Source: an uncultured Acidobacteriota bacterium (GTDB taxonomy: Bacteria > Acidobacteriota > Thermoanaerobaculia > Gp7-AA8). From it: a stretch of DNA of 45,666 bases. The notes beneath the pieces are model-generated. The model saw only the letters and a program-made list of their open reading frames with translations. It was not told where the DNA came from and ran no database searches. The stretch spans positions 1-45,666 of the forward strand of contig CALMZP010000011.1 of assembly GCA_937870635.1 (NCBI GenBank), in the 5' to 3' direction. Made by a program: the position numbers and the translations under genes. Positions 20,563-28,286 of the stretch are shown here, in pieces (the stretch's first letter is position 1; each line of letters opens with the position of its first letter).

Positions 20563-21000
20563 ATGCAGGTGGGAGCACGCGAGGGGGATACGGTTCGGGT
20601 TCACTACAAAGGCCGTCTCGACGATGGCTCGGTTTTCGATACGTCGGAAGGGCAGGATCCGCTCGAATTCACCATCGGTGCACTCCAGGTGATCCAAGGA
20701 TTTGAACAAGCAGTCCTCGGCATGAGCGTCGGGGATACCAAGATTCAGAGAATCCCCGTCGAAGAGGCTTACGGCGAGAGACAGGATGATCTGATCTTCG
20801 AAGTGCCGCGTTCTGCGATGCAGGACGGCGAGGATCTCACGGTTGGCGATCTCGTGCAGATCCACCTACCGGACGGTCAGACCGCCTCGATGAGCGTGGC
20901 GGCGATGAATGACGATACGATGACGTTAGACGCAAACCATCCCCTGGCGGGCAAGAACCTGACGTTCGACCTCGAGCTCGTCCAGATCGTGCACTCCTGA
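20563..21000 (+). CDS. FKBP-type peptidyl-prolyl isomerase, SlyD-like
   Basis: A 145-residue SlyD-type protein: FKBP half-domain (GDTVRVHYKGRLDDGSVFDTS, LEFTIGALQVIQGFEQAVLG), then the insert-in-flap chaperone domain (EEAYGERQDDLIFEVPRSAM, VQIHLPDGQTASMSV), then the return strand of the FKBP fold (HPLAGKNLTFDLELVQI). It lacks the His-rich metal tail of E. coli SlyD. The ATG at 20563 is preceded by GGAGG at 20553-20557, which decides the start. It is followed closely by the RRM gene, likely an operon. Confidence 0.93.
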   Translation: MQVGAREGDTVRVHYKGRLDDGSVFDTSEGQDPLEFTIGALQVIQGFEQAVLGMSVGDTKIQRIPVEEAYGERQDDLIFEVPRSAMQDGEDLTVGDLVQIHLPDGQTASMSVAAMNDDTMTLDANHPLAGKNLTFDLELVQIVHS

Positions 21001-21020
21001 GTGCCGGAGAAAGAGAAGAG

Positions 21021-21515
21021 ATGTCTTCGAAAGTTTTTGTAGGGAATCTGGATTTCAACACCACCAAGACGGAGGTCCAGACATTGTTCGCCGAAGCGGG
21101 CGAGGTTCGCGATGTGTACCTGCCGACGGACCGTGAAAGCGGTCGTCCTCGCGGGTTCGCGTTCGTCGAGTTCGCCACGGAAGAGCAGGCCGCGGCGGCG
21201 ATCACGAAATTCAACGGTTACCAGATGGGTGGCCGGACCCTCCGCGTGAATGCAGCCGAGGACCGTCCCCGCGGCGGTGCCGGTGCTGGCGGCGGCGGTG
21301 GTTATCGCGGCGCTGGAGGAGGCGGTGGCGGTGGCTATCGCGGTGCCGGCGGCGGTGGCGGCGGTGGTGGCTACAGCGGCGGAGGTGGCGGCGGCTACGG
21401 TGGTGGCGGCGGCGACTTCGGCGGTGGTGGTGGTGGCTATGGCGGCGAGCGTTTTCCGCCTTCGAAGCCGAAAGGCAGCCGCCGGAACATTCGCGGCAAG
21501 AAGAGAAGCCTGTAA
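21021..21515 (+). CDS. Glycine-rich RRM RNA-binding protein
   Basis: A 164-residue protein with one RNA recognition motif (residues 1-80: RNP2 VFVGNL, RNP1 RGFAFVEF) and a glycine-rich tail (about residues 90-140) with Tyr and Arg spaced through it, ending in a basic KPKGSRRNIRGKKRSL. Bacterial members of this type bind single-stranded RNA and are often cold-induced; the RGG/YGG-like tail suggests phase-separating or RNA-annealing behaviour, which is inference. A GAGAAGAG ribosome binding site precedes the ATG. Its gene follows a SlyD-like foldase. Confidence 0.95.
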   Translation: MSSKVFVGNLDFNTTKTEVQTLFAEAGEVRDVYLPTDRESGRPRGFAFVEFATEEQAAAAITKFNGYQMGGRTLRVNAAEDRPRGGAGAGGGGGYRGAGGGGGGGYRGAGGGGGGGGYSGGGGGGYGGGGGDFGGGGGGYGGERFPPSKPKGSRRNIRGKKRSL

Positions 21516-21518
21516 GTT

Positions 21519-21612
21519 GGAGTGCGGCAGCTTGCTGCCGCTCGGGCAGGGCGCAGCTTGCTGCGCCCTGTTAGCTGACGAGGGTCGCGGGCGAGGTCGC
21601 CCGCGCTCCACT
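21519..21612. repeat. R5 hairpins plus an R3 half copy
   Basis: Two adjacent palindromes, gcggcagcttgctgccgc (21524-21541) and a longer one with arms cagggcgcagc / gctgcgccctg (21547-21570), are followed by an R3 half (gcgggcgaggtcgcccgc and ctccact, 21588-21612). They lie between the convergent RRM and MFS genes and probably end both transcripts. Confidence 0.75.
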
Positions 21613-21617
21613 TCCCC

Positions 21618-22802
21618 CTACGTTGCTGCCGGCTTCTTTTTCGCGATCACCAGCACCAGGATCGTGATCATCACCGCTCCGATCAGCGGGAGCACCATCC
21701 CCGCGCGCACGCCGGCGGACTGCGAAATGTGGCCGAGCGCCCAGGGGAACAGCATCCCTCCGAGGAGACCCACGGCGAACAGCAGTCCGAAGATCGTTCC
21801 GGCGTTGCGCTCGTATCGGTCCGCGGCCATCGCCAGCGTCGTCGGATAGATGGCGGCAAACGACAGCCCGATCACGACGGCTCCGAGCGCGAGCATGCCC
21901 AGCGACCGCGACATCCACAGAATGGCGGCACCCGCGGCCGATCCGATCCCGCTGGTGAGCACCAGCCGGTTCTTGCCGATCCTGTTCACGAAGGCGGCGC
22001 TGATCAGGCGGCCCATCATCAGGGCTGCCCAGTAACCCGCGAGGATCCACGTCGCCACGCGCGGCGATGCGCCGACCGAGCCGACATACGTCGAAGTCCA
22101 GCCTCCGATCGCCGATTCGTTTCCCGACTGGAAGAACAGCAGGCTGGCGAACAGCATCACGCCGGCATGCCGGCGCGATGCCGCGATCGACGCGAAAATC
22201 GAAAAGCCGACGTTGTCACGAGGCGGTGGAAACGGCAGCAGCACGTAGGCGAGCGCGCACGCGAGCGCCAGTGATGCCGCGATCATCATGAGCTGAGAGA
22301 TCGTCAGTACGTGCGTGATCGACGCGGCGAGCAGCGGAATGAACAGCGCGCCGAAGCCGAAGAACATGCCGAGGTAGTTGAGCATCGCGCCGCGCTCTTC
22401 GGTGTAGAGATCAGCGACCAGGGCATTGGTCGCGGTATTCAGACCTCCGCCGCCGAAGCCGAGCGCGAACGCCGCCGCGGCGCCGGCCGGAAACGACCGG
22501 GCAACGGAAAACGCGACGAGCGACGCGGCCACGATCGCCGCCGAGGATGCGAGGACCGTCTTGCTGCCGAAGCTGTCGAAAACAGGGCCGGTGATCAGCG
22601 TCGCGGCGAACACGCCCAGGAACAGCATCAGGAAGATATCGCCCTGCTGCGCGAGGTTGACGTCGAGGCGATCGCGCATCTCCGGCAGACCGAAAAGAAC
22701 GCCGAGGACGGCGAGCACGATGCCGAAGACGAAGATTCCGCCGCACGCCGACCAGAAGAGCCGCCGGCGCGCCGAGGGCGCGAGAGTGAGGTCGGCAGTC
22801 AT
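21618..22802 (-). CDS. MFS transporter (sugar or amino-sugar type, inferred)
   Basis: A 394-residue major-facilitator protein with about 12 hydrophobic helices, e.g. LFWSACGGIFVFGIVLAVLG first and MVLPLIGAVMITILVLVIA last. I place the start at ATG 22802, overlapping the SIS gene stop by 4 nt (ATGA). The internal pattern (GFGGGGLNTATNALVADLY, GMFFGFGALFIP) resembles the FucP/glucose-type MFS group. Its place in a SIS-ROK operon suggests import of an amino sugar or related sugar; this is inference from context. Confidence 0.85.
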   Translation of the reverse strand: MTADLTLAPSARRRLFWSACGGIFVFGIVLAVLGVLFGLPEMRDRLDVNLAQQGDIFLMLFLGVFAATLITGPVFDSFGSKTVLASSAAIVAASLVAFSVARSFPAGAAAAFALGFGGGGLNTATNALVADLYTEERGAMLNYLGMFFGFGALFIPLLAASITHVLTISQLMMIAASLALACALAYVLLPFPPPRDNVGFSIFASIAASRRHAGVMLFASLLFFQSGNESAIGGWTSTYVGSVGASPRVATWILAGYWAALMMGRLISAAFVNRIGKNRLVLTSGIGSAAGAAILWMSRSLGMLALGAVVIGLSFAAIYPTTLAMAADRYERNAGTIFGLLFAVGLLGGMLFPWALGHISQSAGVRAGMVLPLIGAVMITILVLVIAKKKPAAT

Positions 22803-23548
22803 CGGCGAAGCGCCTTTTCGTATGCAGCGAACACCTGGGGATTGTTGTCGGCGGGGATACCGGGAACATTCGGCGAGACGAACACCGGCGGCGTCATTCC
22901 GCGTTTGCCGATCTGCGCGGCAACTTCTGCCACGATCGAGTTGGCGATAGTCACGAAGGCCACGGTCGATCCCGCCGCCACCGGCGCCTTCCATCCTGCG
23001 ATTGCCACCAGTGCATCCTCGGCCGGTACGCAGTTGTCGATTACGACATCCGCAACCTCCGAGAGTTTCTTCCCGGACGAGTGCGTGCTCCTGCTCCGGT
23101 TCTGATTGTCCATCGACGTGATGGCCACGACCTTCAATCCGCGCTCACGCGCTTCGATGGCCACCTCGATGCCGACGGCGTTCATCCCGCCGTGCGAGAA
23201 GACGACCATGATGTCGCCCTTCCTGATCGGCTCATTCTCGAAAAGTACCTTTGCATAACCTTCGCGGCGCTCGAGCCACAGCAGACCTTTCGCTCCGCCG
23301 GATCCGAGGACGTTCTGCCACTGCAGGCGCGCGTCCATGAGGGGACGGAAGACCGGGAAGCTTCCGTACCGAGGAAACACATCCTGGACGGGAAGCACGG
23401 AGTGTCCGCTTCCAAACAGATGGACGAGTCCTCCGGCGGCAATCGATTCGGCCATCATCGCGGCCGCTTTCTCAATCGACGCCGTCTGTGTGGTCCAGAT
23501 GCGTTCGAGGACTTTCGTGACCTGTTCGCGGTACTTGTTCATGCTCAT
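22799..23548 (-). CDS. SIS-domain sugar-phosphate protein
   Basis: A 249-residue protein of the sugar isomerase (SIS) type related to the UPF0309 group. It has the phosphosugar-binding pattern LVHLFGSGHSVLPVQD, the MVVFSHGGMNAVGIEVA block and the TVAFVTIANSIVAEVA helix. Such proteins isomerise or bind phosphorylated amino sugars. Its start (ATG 23548) overlaps the ROK gene stop, and its stop overlaps the MFS start, so all three are translationally coupled. A second in-frame Met lies 2 codons in. Confidence 0.88.
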   Translation of the reverse strand: MSMNKYREQVTKVLERIWTTQTASIEKAAAMMAESIAAGGLVHLFGSGHSVLPVQDVFPRYGSFPVFRPLMDARLQWQNVLGSGGAKGLLWLERREGYAKVLFENEPIRKGDIMVVFSHGGMNAVGIEVAIEARERGLKVVAITSMDNQNRSRSTHSSGKKLSEVADVVIDNCVPAEDALVAIAGWKAPVAAGSTVAFVTIANSIVAEVAAQIGKRGMTPPVFVSPNVPGIPADNNPQVFAAYEKALRR

Positions 23549-24462
23549 CGAGAGCGTTTCTCCAGTCCGGCCAATGCGGCGCGCGCCGACCCGAGGAGGT
23601 TCGCGTCGCCGCCGAGAGTGCTGATGGTGATTTCCACCTGTGGTGCCGAAAGGGGCTGGCCGCGCTCGATGACCGCTTCGCGGAGATCCTTCAGAAAAAG
23701 ATCGGAGGCCGCCGTGAGGCCGCCGGTGAGGACGACCGCCTGCGGATCGAGCGTGTTGATGAGATTCGCCACGGCGTATCCGAGAAGTCGGCCGGCTCGG
23801 CGGAACGCGTCTTGCGCTTTTCGATCGCCGCGACGGGCTTTTTCGGCCGCTTCTTCTGCCGATCGCAGGCCGGTGAGGCGAGCCACTGCCGGTCCTGCCG
23901 CCAGTGCCTCGAGCGCTCCGCCGCGCGAAGTGTGCTCGTTGGTCTGGTCGGTGACCACCAGCCAGCCCGCGCAACCGGAGAGCTCATGCGCTCCACGAAG
24001 GATGCGACCGCCGCTGAGGATTCCTGCGCCGATGCCGGTTCCGACGATCAGCGCGATGACATCTGTGCGGCCGCGCGCCGCGCCCTGCCACGCTTCGCCC
24101 AGAACGGCCGCGTTGCGGTCGCTCTCCACGACGACAGGAACTTTCAGCTTCTGTCGAACGAGGCGGGCGAGAGGGACGCGCTCCCAGCCCGGCAGGTTCG
24201 GCGCCCAGACCGTCCCGTCAGGACGCGCCAGTCCGGGAACGGCGATCCCGATGCCGCCCACTGCACCGGCAGCGCGCGCGAGACGAATGATCTGATCGAC
24301 CGGAGCGTCAGCCGACGAGGTGTCGACCAGTTCGGCGACGCGATCGCGAATGGCGCCGCGCGGTGAGACGACCGCCGCTGCGACTTTCGTCCCGCCGAGG
24401 TCGACGGCCAGGACCGAACGTGAGGGACGACGCGAGCGAACCGGCATCGGCGCCGGCATCAT
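23545..24462 (-). CDS. ROK-family sugar kinase (or kinase-like regulator)
   Basis: A 305-residue ROK protein without a DNA-binding domain, so a kinase rather than a repressor. Phosphate loop 1 is VDLGGTKVAAAVV, the catalytic Asp is in VVESDRNAAVLGEAW, and VGTGIGAGILSGGRIL follows. The CxCGxxGC zinc cluster usual in ROK kinases is absent: the region reads ELSGCAGWLVVTDQTNEHTS before GALEALAAGPAV. I use ATG 24462 (an adjacent ATG is 24459); the longer open frame upstream is only repeat DNA. First gene of the ROK-SIS-MFS operon. Confidence 0.88.
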   Translation of the reverse strand: MMPAPMPVRSRRPSRSVLAVDLGGTKVAAAVVSPRGAIRDRVAELVDTSSADAPVDQIIRLARAAGAVGGIGIAVPGLARPDGTVWAPNLPGWERVPLARLVRQKLKVPVVVESDRNAAVLGEAWQGAARGRTDVIALIVGTGIGAGILSGGRILRGAHELSGCAGWLVVTDQTNEHTSRGGALEALAAGPAVARLTGLRSAEEAAEKARRGDRKAQDAFRRAGRLLGYAVANLINTLDPQAVVLTGGLTAASDLFLKDLREAVIERGQPLSAPQVEITISTLGGDANLLGSARAALAGLEKRSR

Positions 24463-24474
24463 ATCTCTGAGCGA

Positions 24475-24672
24475 GTGCTTGGTGCTTGGTGCTTGGTGCT
24501 GAGTGCGGGGTGGGAGAGAGGGGGGGGCGCGAGGATCCGACTGCGTGCCGCCCGGACCCCCAGGTCCCTCGCTCAAGCTCGGATGACAGGTTGGCCAGTC
24601 TCGTAAAACCAGCGCTCAGCACCAAGCACCGTGCAACCGAGCACCGAGCACTAAGCACCAAGCACTAAGCAC
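24475..24672. repeat. Composite repeat: GTGCTTG arms around an R2 half copy
   Basis: Left array 24475-24506 (four gtgcttg/gtgctga units), a degenerate left R2 remnant and R2 right half (cccaggtccctcgctcaagc onward, 24559-24588), then an inverted array 24611-24672 with units caccaag, caccgag, cactaag. It occupies the gap upstream of the ROK gene and downstream of cspA. I see no gene in 24463-24725. Confidence 0.82.
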
Positions 24673-24701
24673 AAAAAACGGGACAGCCGAAGCTGTCCCG
24701 T
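24673..24701 (-). terminator. Rho-independent terminator of the cold-shock gene
   Basis: On the minus strand, ACGGGACAGC and its complement form a perfect 10-bp stem closed by the stable TTCG tetraloop and followed by six T residues (24678-24673). It ends the cspA transcript 25 nt after the stop codon. Confidence 0.93.
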
Positions 24702-24725
24702 TTGTGTTTGCGAGTCTCCAGACTC

Positions 24726-24929
24726 TCAGATGATGTTGACGTTGGCGGCCTGAAGGCCCTTCGGGCCACGGGTGATCTCGAACTCCACGTTCGCGCCCTC
24801 GGCCAGCGAGCGGAATCCCTGCGTCTGAATCGCGCTGAAGTGGACGAATACGTCTTCGCCGCCGTCAGTCGTGATGAAGCCGAACCCCTTCGCGTCGTTG
24901 AACCACTTGACGGTACCGGTTGCTTTCAT
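24726..24929 (-). CDS. cspA: Cold-shock protein (CspA family)
   Basis: A 67-residue OB-fold protein binding single-stranded RNA and DNA. RNP1 (KGFGFIT) and RNP2 (VFVHFSAI) motifs are intact, after the usual [13 protein letters not shown] start. A strong AAGGAG ribosome binding site lies 8 nt before the ATG, and a 143-bp leader/promoter region separates it from the divergent gene at 25073, in keeping with the long leaders of csp genes. The symbol is by family; which paralogue cannot be told. Confidence 0.97.
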   Translation of the reverse strand: MKATGTVKWFNDAKGFGFITTDGGEDVFVHFSAIQTQGFRSLAEGANVEFEITRGPKGLQAANVNII

Positions 24930-25040
24930 GTTTCTCTCCTTTCCGTGCTGCCATTGGGAGAGGAACTTTGTTCAGCTTCTCCGGTGTGGCAAACCACTGA
25001 ATCTGGTGCTGCAACGCCGTCCCGGAGATCCGAATTCCTT

Positions 25041-25046
25041 TAAACT
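25041..25046 (+). promoter_or_regulatory. Putative -10 box TAAACT
   Basis: TAAACT at 25041-25046 lies 26 nt before the ATG at 25073; a short leader of about 20 nt would result. No clear -35 box is visible. Confidence 0.3.
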
Positions 25047-25072
25047 GGCGGCGGGAAATCCTTCACAAAAGA

Positions 25073-25462
25073 ATGAGCTGGGACATTTTCGTTCAGGATC
25101 TGCCGCCGGAAGCCCGCTCCGTGAAAGACGTGCCGGATGAGTTCCACCCGCATCCTCTCGGCCGGCGGGAAGATGTGATCGGCCGGATCCGGTCCGTTTT
25201 TCCCGACGCCGACTTCGAAGATCCATCGTGGGGCCGCCTCCAGAAGGACGGCTACTCGATCGACATCAGCATTGGCGATCTCGAGGAGGTCGGGGGCGTG
25301 ACTCTGCATGTGCGCGGGTCCGACGATGCAGTCGGTGCGGTCGTCAAGCTGATCGAGGCAATCGGCGGCCGTGCCGTCGACAGCTGGACCGGAGAGCTGT
25401 TCGACCAGGCCATCGCTCTGCACTCGATCCGCCGCTGGCGCGCCTACCTCGAAGAGATCTGA
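25073..25462 (+). CDS. Conserved protein of unknown function upstream of prmA
   Basis: A 129-residue soluble protein starting MSWDIFVQDLPPEARSVKDV. Features are a conserved-looking PHPLGRREDVIGRI stretch and a beta-alpha end (GVTLHVRGSDDAVGAVVKLI, then DQAIALHSIRRWRAYLEEI). I recognise it as a small protein of the MSWDxxVQDLP type found in varied bacteria but know no function. It ends 4 nt before the TTG start of prmA and is probably in the same operon. Confidence 0.7.
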   Translation: MSWDIFVQDLPPEARSVKDVPDEFHPHPLGRREDVIGRIRSVFPDADFEDPSWGRLQKDGYSIDISIGDLEEVGGVTLHVRGSDDAVGAVVKLIEAIGGRAVDSWTGELFDQAIALHSIRRWRAYLEEI

Positions 25463-25466
25463 TCCG

Positions 25467-26306
25467 TTGCCCGACCACATTCTGGAGATCTCCTACGAAA
25501 GCTCACTGGACGACACCGTTCAGGCGCGGCTGTACATGACGGCTTCGCTCGGCAGCTCGTCTGTCGAGGGGCCGGCCGGCACGATGACGACGTCGGCATA
25601 CTTCGATACTCCGGCCGCTCGTGATGCTGCCGCCGCCGCGTTCGATGGGCTCGACGTCGAGGTGCGGACCGCGGATCGCGATCGCGTGAACTGGCTCGAG
25701 CGCTATCAGCAGTCGCTGCACGCGATCGAGATCGGTGAGCGGTTCCTCGTGGCGCCCGACGCCGCTCTCTTTCCTCGGGACAGCGCGAGGCTGCGCATCA
25801 TCGTTCCGCAGGAGCAGGCGTTCGGAACGGGCTCACACGAGACCACGGCCCTCTGCATCACGCTTCTGGAGACGATGGAGTTGCGGGGGAAGCGGGGCCT
25901 GGATATCGGCTCGGGCAGCGGAATCCTCGCGCTGGCGATGCATCTTCTCGGCACGCGGAAGGCCGTCGCCTTCGACAATGATCCGGACGCGTTCGCGGCG
26001 CTGCGCGACAACCGCATTCGCAACGACGTGCCCGAGGAGGCCATGCCGATCTTCATGGGCGGAACGGAAGCGCTCCGCGCCGGAACGTTCGATGTCCTGA
26101 CGATGAACATCATCCCCGAAGTCATCATCCCGCTTCTGGGCTCGGTGGTGGAGCGGATGGCCCCCGGCGCCACCATCATCGTCAGCGGTGTGCTCGGTGA
26201 GAGACGCGATGACGTTGTGGCCGCGGCGGCGGACCATGAGCTGCGTCTGGCAGACGAGCGGCGGCGCGGGGAGTGGTGGGCGGGCCTGTTTCAGCGCGCG
26301 CGATAG
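25467..26306 (+). CDS. prmA: Ribosomal protein L11 methyltransferase
   Basis: Methylates ribosomal protein L11 with S-adenosylmethionine. The 279-residue protein has the PrmA N-terminal domain, the substrate block AFGTGSHETTALCITLLE, motif I LDIGSGSGILALAMHLLG and the NIIPEVIIPLLG variant of the usual NIL. The start is TTG at 25467, giving MPDHILEISYE; a later ATG at 25536 would delete conserved N-terminal sequence. It overlaps the convergent deacetylase fragment by 16 nt. Confidence 0.88.
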   Translation: MPDHILEISYESSLDDTVQARLYMTASLGSSSVEGPAGTMTTSAYFDTPAARDAAAAAFDGLDVEVRTADRDRVNWLERYQQSLHAIEIGERFLVAPDAALFPRDSARLRIIVPQEQAFGTGSHETTALCITLLETMELRGKRGLDIGSGSGILALAMHLLGTRKAVAFDNDPDAFAALRDNRIRNDVPEEAMPIFMGGTEALRAGTFDVLTMNIIPEVIIPLLGSVVERMAPGATIIVSGVLGERRDDVVAAAADHELRLADERRRGEWWAGLFQRAR

Positions 26307-26854
26307 AGATCCATCACCCAGTGGGGCGGGTCGGCGTGCATCGGAGGATTCTTTCCCTTGTCCATCGCCCAGCGATGCAACCAGGAGAGGCCGCGCGTCC
26401 CGACGTAGCGATCGCGCTGCGTATAGGCCTTGTCGCGCAACGCCTCGTCCATCGAGATGAACTCGTAACCTCGCTTGCGCGCCATCTCTACGAGACGATC
26501 GAGGTGATCGGCGTTGAGCTGGTTGACGTGGAGCAGGAGGATCTGCGGAACCTCGTACCCCAGGGTTTCCCGCGAGAGCTTCTCGCAGAAATCGAATACG
26601 TCGTTCATGTAGCGGACGTAATCGTTCGCGACTGCCGCGGCGGTCCGGGCGTCGCGGCGCTCGAGCGCAGTCCTGTATGCCGCGGCATAGATCCACTCGT
26701 CGTTGTCGATCGTGACGGGAGCGTTGACGTAACCGCGACGCTCGAGAAAATCCTCGAACGCGCGCTTCTTCCGAAGATCCATGCCGGTGCGCAGATACGG
26801 GTAGCGGAAGTAGCGGAGCTTCCGGCCGCGATTCGCCAGAAGCGCCCGGAGCAT
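26291..26854 (-). pseudogene. Polysaccharide deacetylase, N-terminally truncated
   Basis: The 187 residues match the C-terminal half of NodB-type deacetylases: RKLRYFRYPYLRTG, VNAPVTIDNDEWIYAAAY, QILLLHVNQLNADHLDRL and a tail ending WVMDLYRAR. The N-terminal part, with the catalytic Asp-Asp and the first metal-binding His residues, is missing; homology starts at the ATG and the DNA just upstream is an R2 repeat. A TAAACT hexamer 8 nt before the ATG could drive a leaderless transcript, so a stable fragment may still be made. Without the metal site it cannot be an active deacetylase. Confidence 0.75.
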
Positions 26855-26869
26855 GGTTGAAGAGTTTAT

Positions 26870-26961
26870 CCCGAGCGAAGCGAGGGATCTCCGGTACCAC
26901 CGGCAGGATCGACAACGTCAGCCGCTGCCGGTGCTTCCGGAGATCCCTCGCTTCGCTCGGG
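26870..26961. repeat. R2 hairpin with a 25-bp perfect outer stem
   Basis: Left arm 26870-26894 and right arm 26937-26961 are exact reverse complements (arm start cccgagcgaagcgagggatc). The stem continues inward with 10 of 12 matching bases (taccaccggcag / ctgccggtgctt). It lies exactly between the stop codon of citrate synthase and the truncated 5' end of the deacetylase. Confidence 0.9.
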
Positions 26962-26962
26962 G

Positions 26963-28243
26963 TTAACCCCTTGGGTAATCCCGTCTCTCCGGTCCCGTGA
27001 AAATCTGCCGCGGTCTGGCGATCTTCTGGTCGGGGTCGAGGAGCATCTCCTGCCACTGGGCGAGCCAGCCGGAGACGCGCGGGATCGCGAAGAGGACGGT
27101 GAACATCTCCATCGGGATGCGCATGGCCTGATAGATCAGTCCCGAGTAGAAATCGACGTTCGGGTAGAGCTTGCGCTTGACGAAGTAATCATCCGACAGC
27201 GCGATCTTCTCGAGCTCGAGCGCGATGTCGAGCAGCGGATTCCGTCCCGTGACCTCGAACACTTCGTCCGCGACCTGCTTGATGATCTTCGCGCGGGGAT
27301 CGTAGTTCTTGTAGACGCGGTGTCCGAACCCCATGAGCCGGACGCCCTCTCCGGCCTTCACCTTCTTGATGAAGTCGGGAACGTTCTTCACTGAACCGAT
27401 CTCGTTCAGCATGTGGATCACGGCTTCGTTGGCGCCGCCATGGAGTGGCCCGTAGAGCGCGGCGGCCGCCGCGGCGACGGCCGAGTAAGGATCGACCTGC
27501 GAGCTGCCCACGGCGCGCATGGCGTTCGTCGAGCAGTTCTGCTCGTGGTCGGCGTGGAGGATGAAGAGCACGTCGAGGGCCCGTTCGAGCGCGGGGTTCG
27601 GCTTGTACTTCGTCTCCGTCATCTTGAACATCATGTTCAGGAAGTTGCCGGGGTAGGAGAGGTCGTTGTCCGGATACGCGTAAGGCATTCCGATCGTGTG
27701 GCGGTAATGGAAACCGGCGATCGTGATCACTTTCGCGATGATCCGGATGATCTGCTTCTTCCGCACGGCGGGATCGAAGATCTCTTTCGCTTCCGGATAG
27801 AACGTGCCGAGTGCGGCCATGCTCGAAACGAGCCGGCCCATGGGATGGGCGTTGAACCGGAAACCTTCGAGCAGCTTCCGGAAGTTCTCGTTGACGATCG
27901 TGTGGTGAGTGATGTCGTACTCCCACGTCTCCAGCTCTTTCTTCGACGGCAGCTCGCCGTTGAGCAGGAGGTACGCGGTTTCGAGGTACGTGCTCTTCTC
28001 CGCGAGCTGTTCGATGGGATAGCCGCGATATTCGAGGATGCCTTTGTCGCCATCGATGAACGTGATCGCGCTCCGGCAGGAGGCCGTGTTCATGAACGCC
28101 GGGTCGTACGTCATCAGCCCGAAGTCGTCCTCGGATGCCTTCATCTGACGCAGGTCAGTCGCCTTGATCGTTCCTTCGCTGATGGGGATCTCGTACGTCT
28201 TGCCTGTGCGGTTATCGGTGATCGTCAGACTCTGGGTGGCCAA
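26963..28243 (-). CDS. gltA: Citrate synthase (type II)
   Basis: Condenses acetyl-CoA and oxaloacetate to citrate, first step of the TCA cycle. The 426-residue length is that of hexameric type II enzymes. Catalytic regions are HADHEQNCSTNAMRAVGSS, PLHGGANEAV and VDFYSGLIY, with GFGHRVYKNYDPRA for CoA/oxaloacetate. The start is TTG (rc of 28241-28243) giving MATQSLTITDN, preceded by a strong GGAGG five bases upstream; the longer frame upstream is not protein-like. It follows rsmE by 43 nt in the same direction. Confidence 0.96.
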   Translation of the reverse strand: MATQSLTITDNRTGKTYEIPISEGTIKATDLRQMKASEDDFGLMTYDPAFMNTASCRSAITFIDGDKGILEYRGYPIEQLAEKSTYLETAYLLLNGELPSKKELETWEYDITHHTIVNENFRKLLEGFRFNAHPMGRLVSSMAALGTFYPEAKEIFDPAVRKKQIIRIIAKVITIAGFHYRHTIGMPYAYPDNDLSYPGNFLNMMFKMTETKYKPNPALERALDVLFILHADHEQNCSTNAMRAVGSSQVDPYSAVAAAAAALYGPLHGGANEAVIHMLNEIGSVKNVPDFIKKVKAGEGVRLMGFGHRVYKNYDPRAKIIKQVADEVFEVTGRNPLLDIALELEKIALSDDYFVKRKLYPNVDFYSGLIYQAMRIPMEMFTVLFAIPRVSGWLAQWQEMLLDPDQKIARPRQIFTGPERRDYPRG

Positions 28244-28286
28244 AATTCCTCCGGGCGGATACGGCGCTTCGTCGCGCGGCAATCTA

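Noticed and set aside
24462-24576. ROK protein starting 38 residues earlier
   Set aside because: The extra residues are translated R2 and GTGCTTG repeat DNA; the kinase domain begins normally after ATG 24462.
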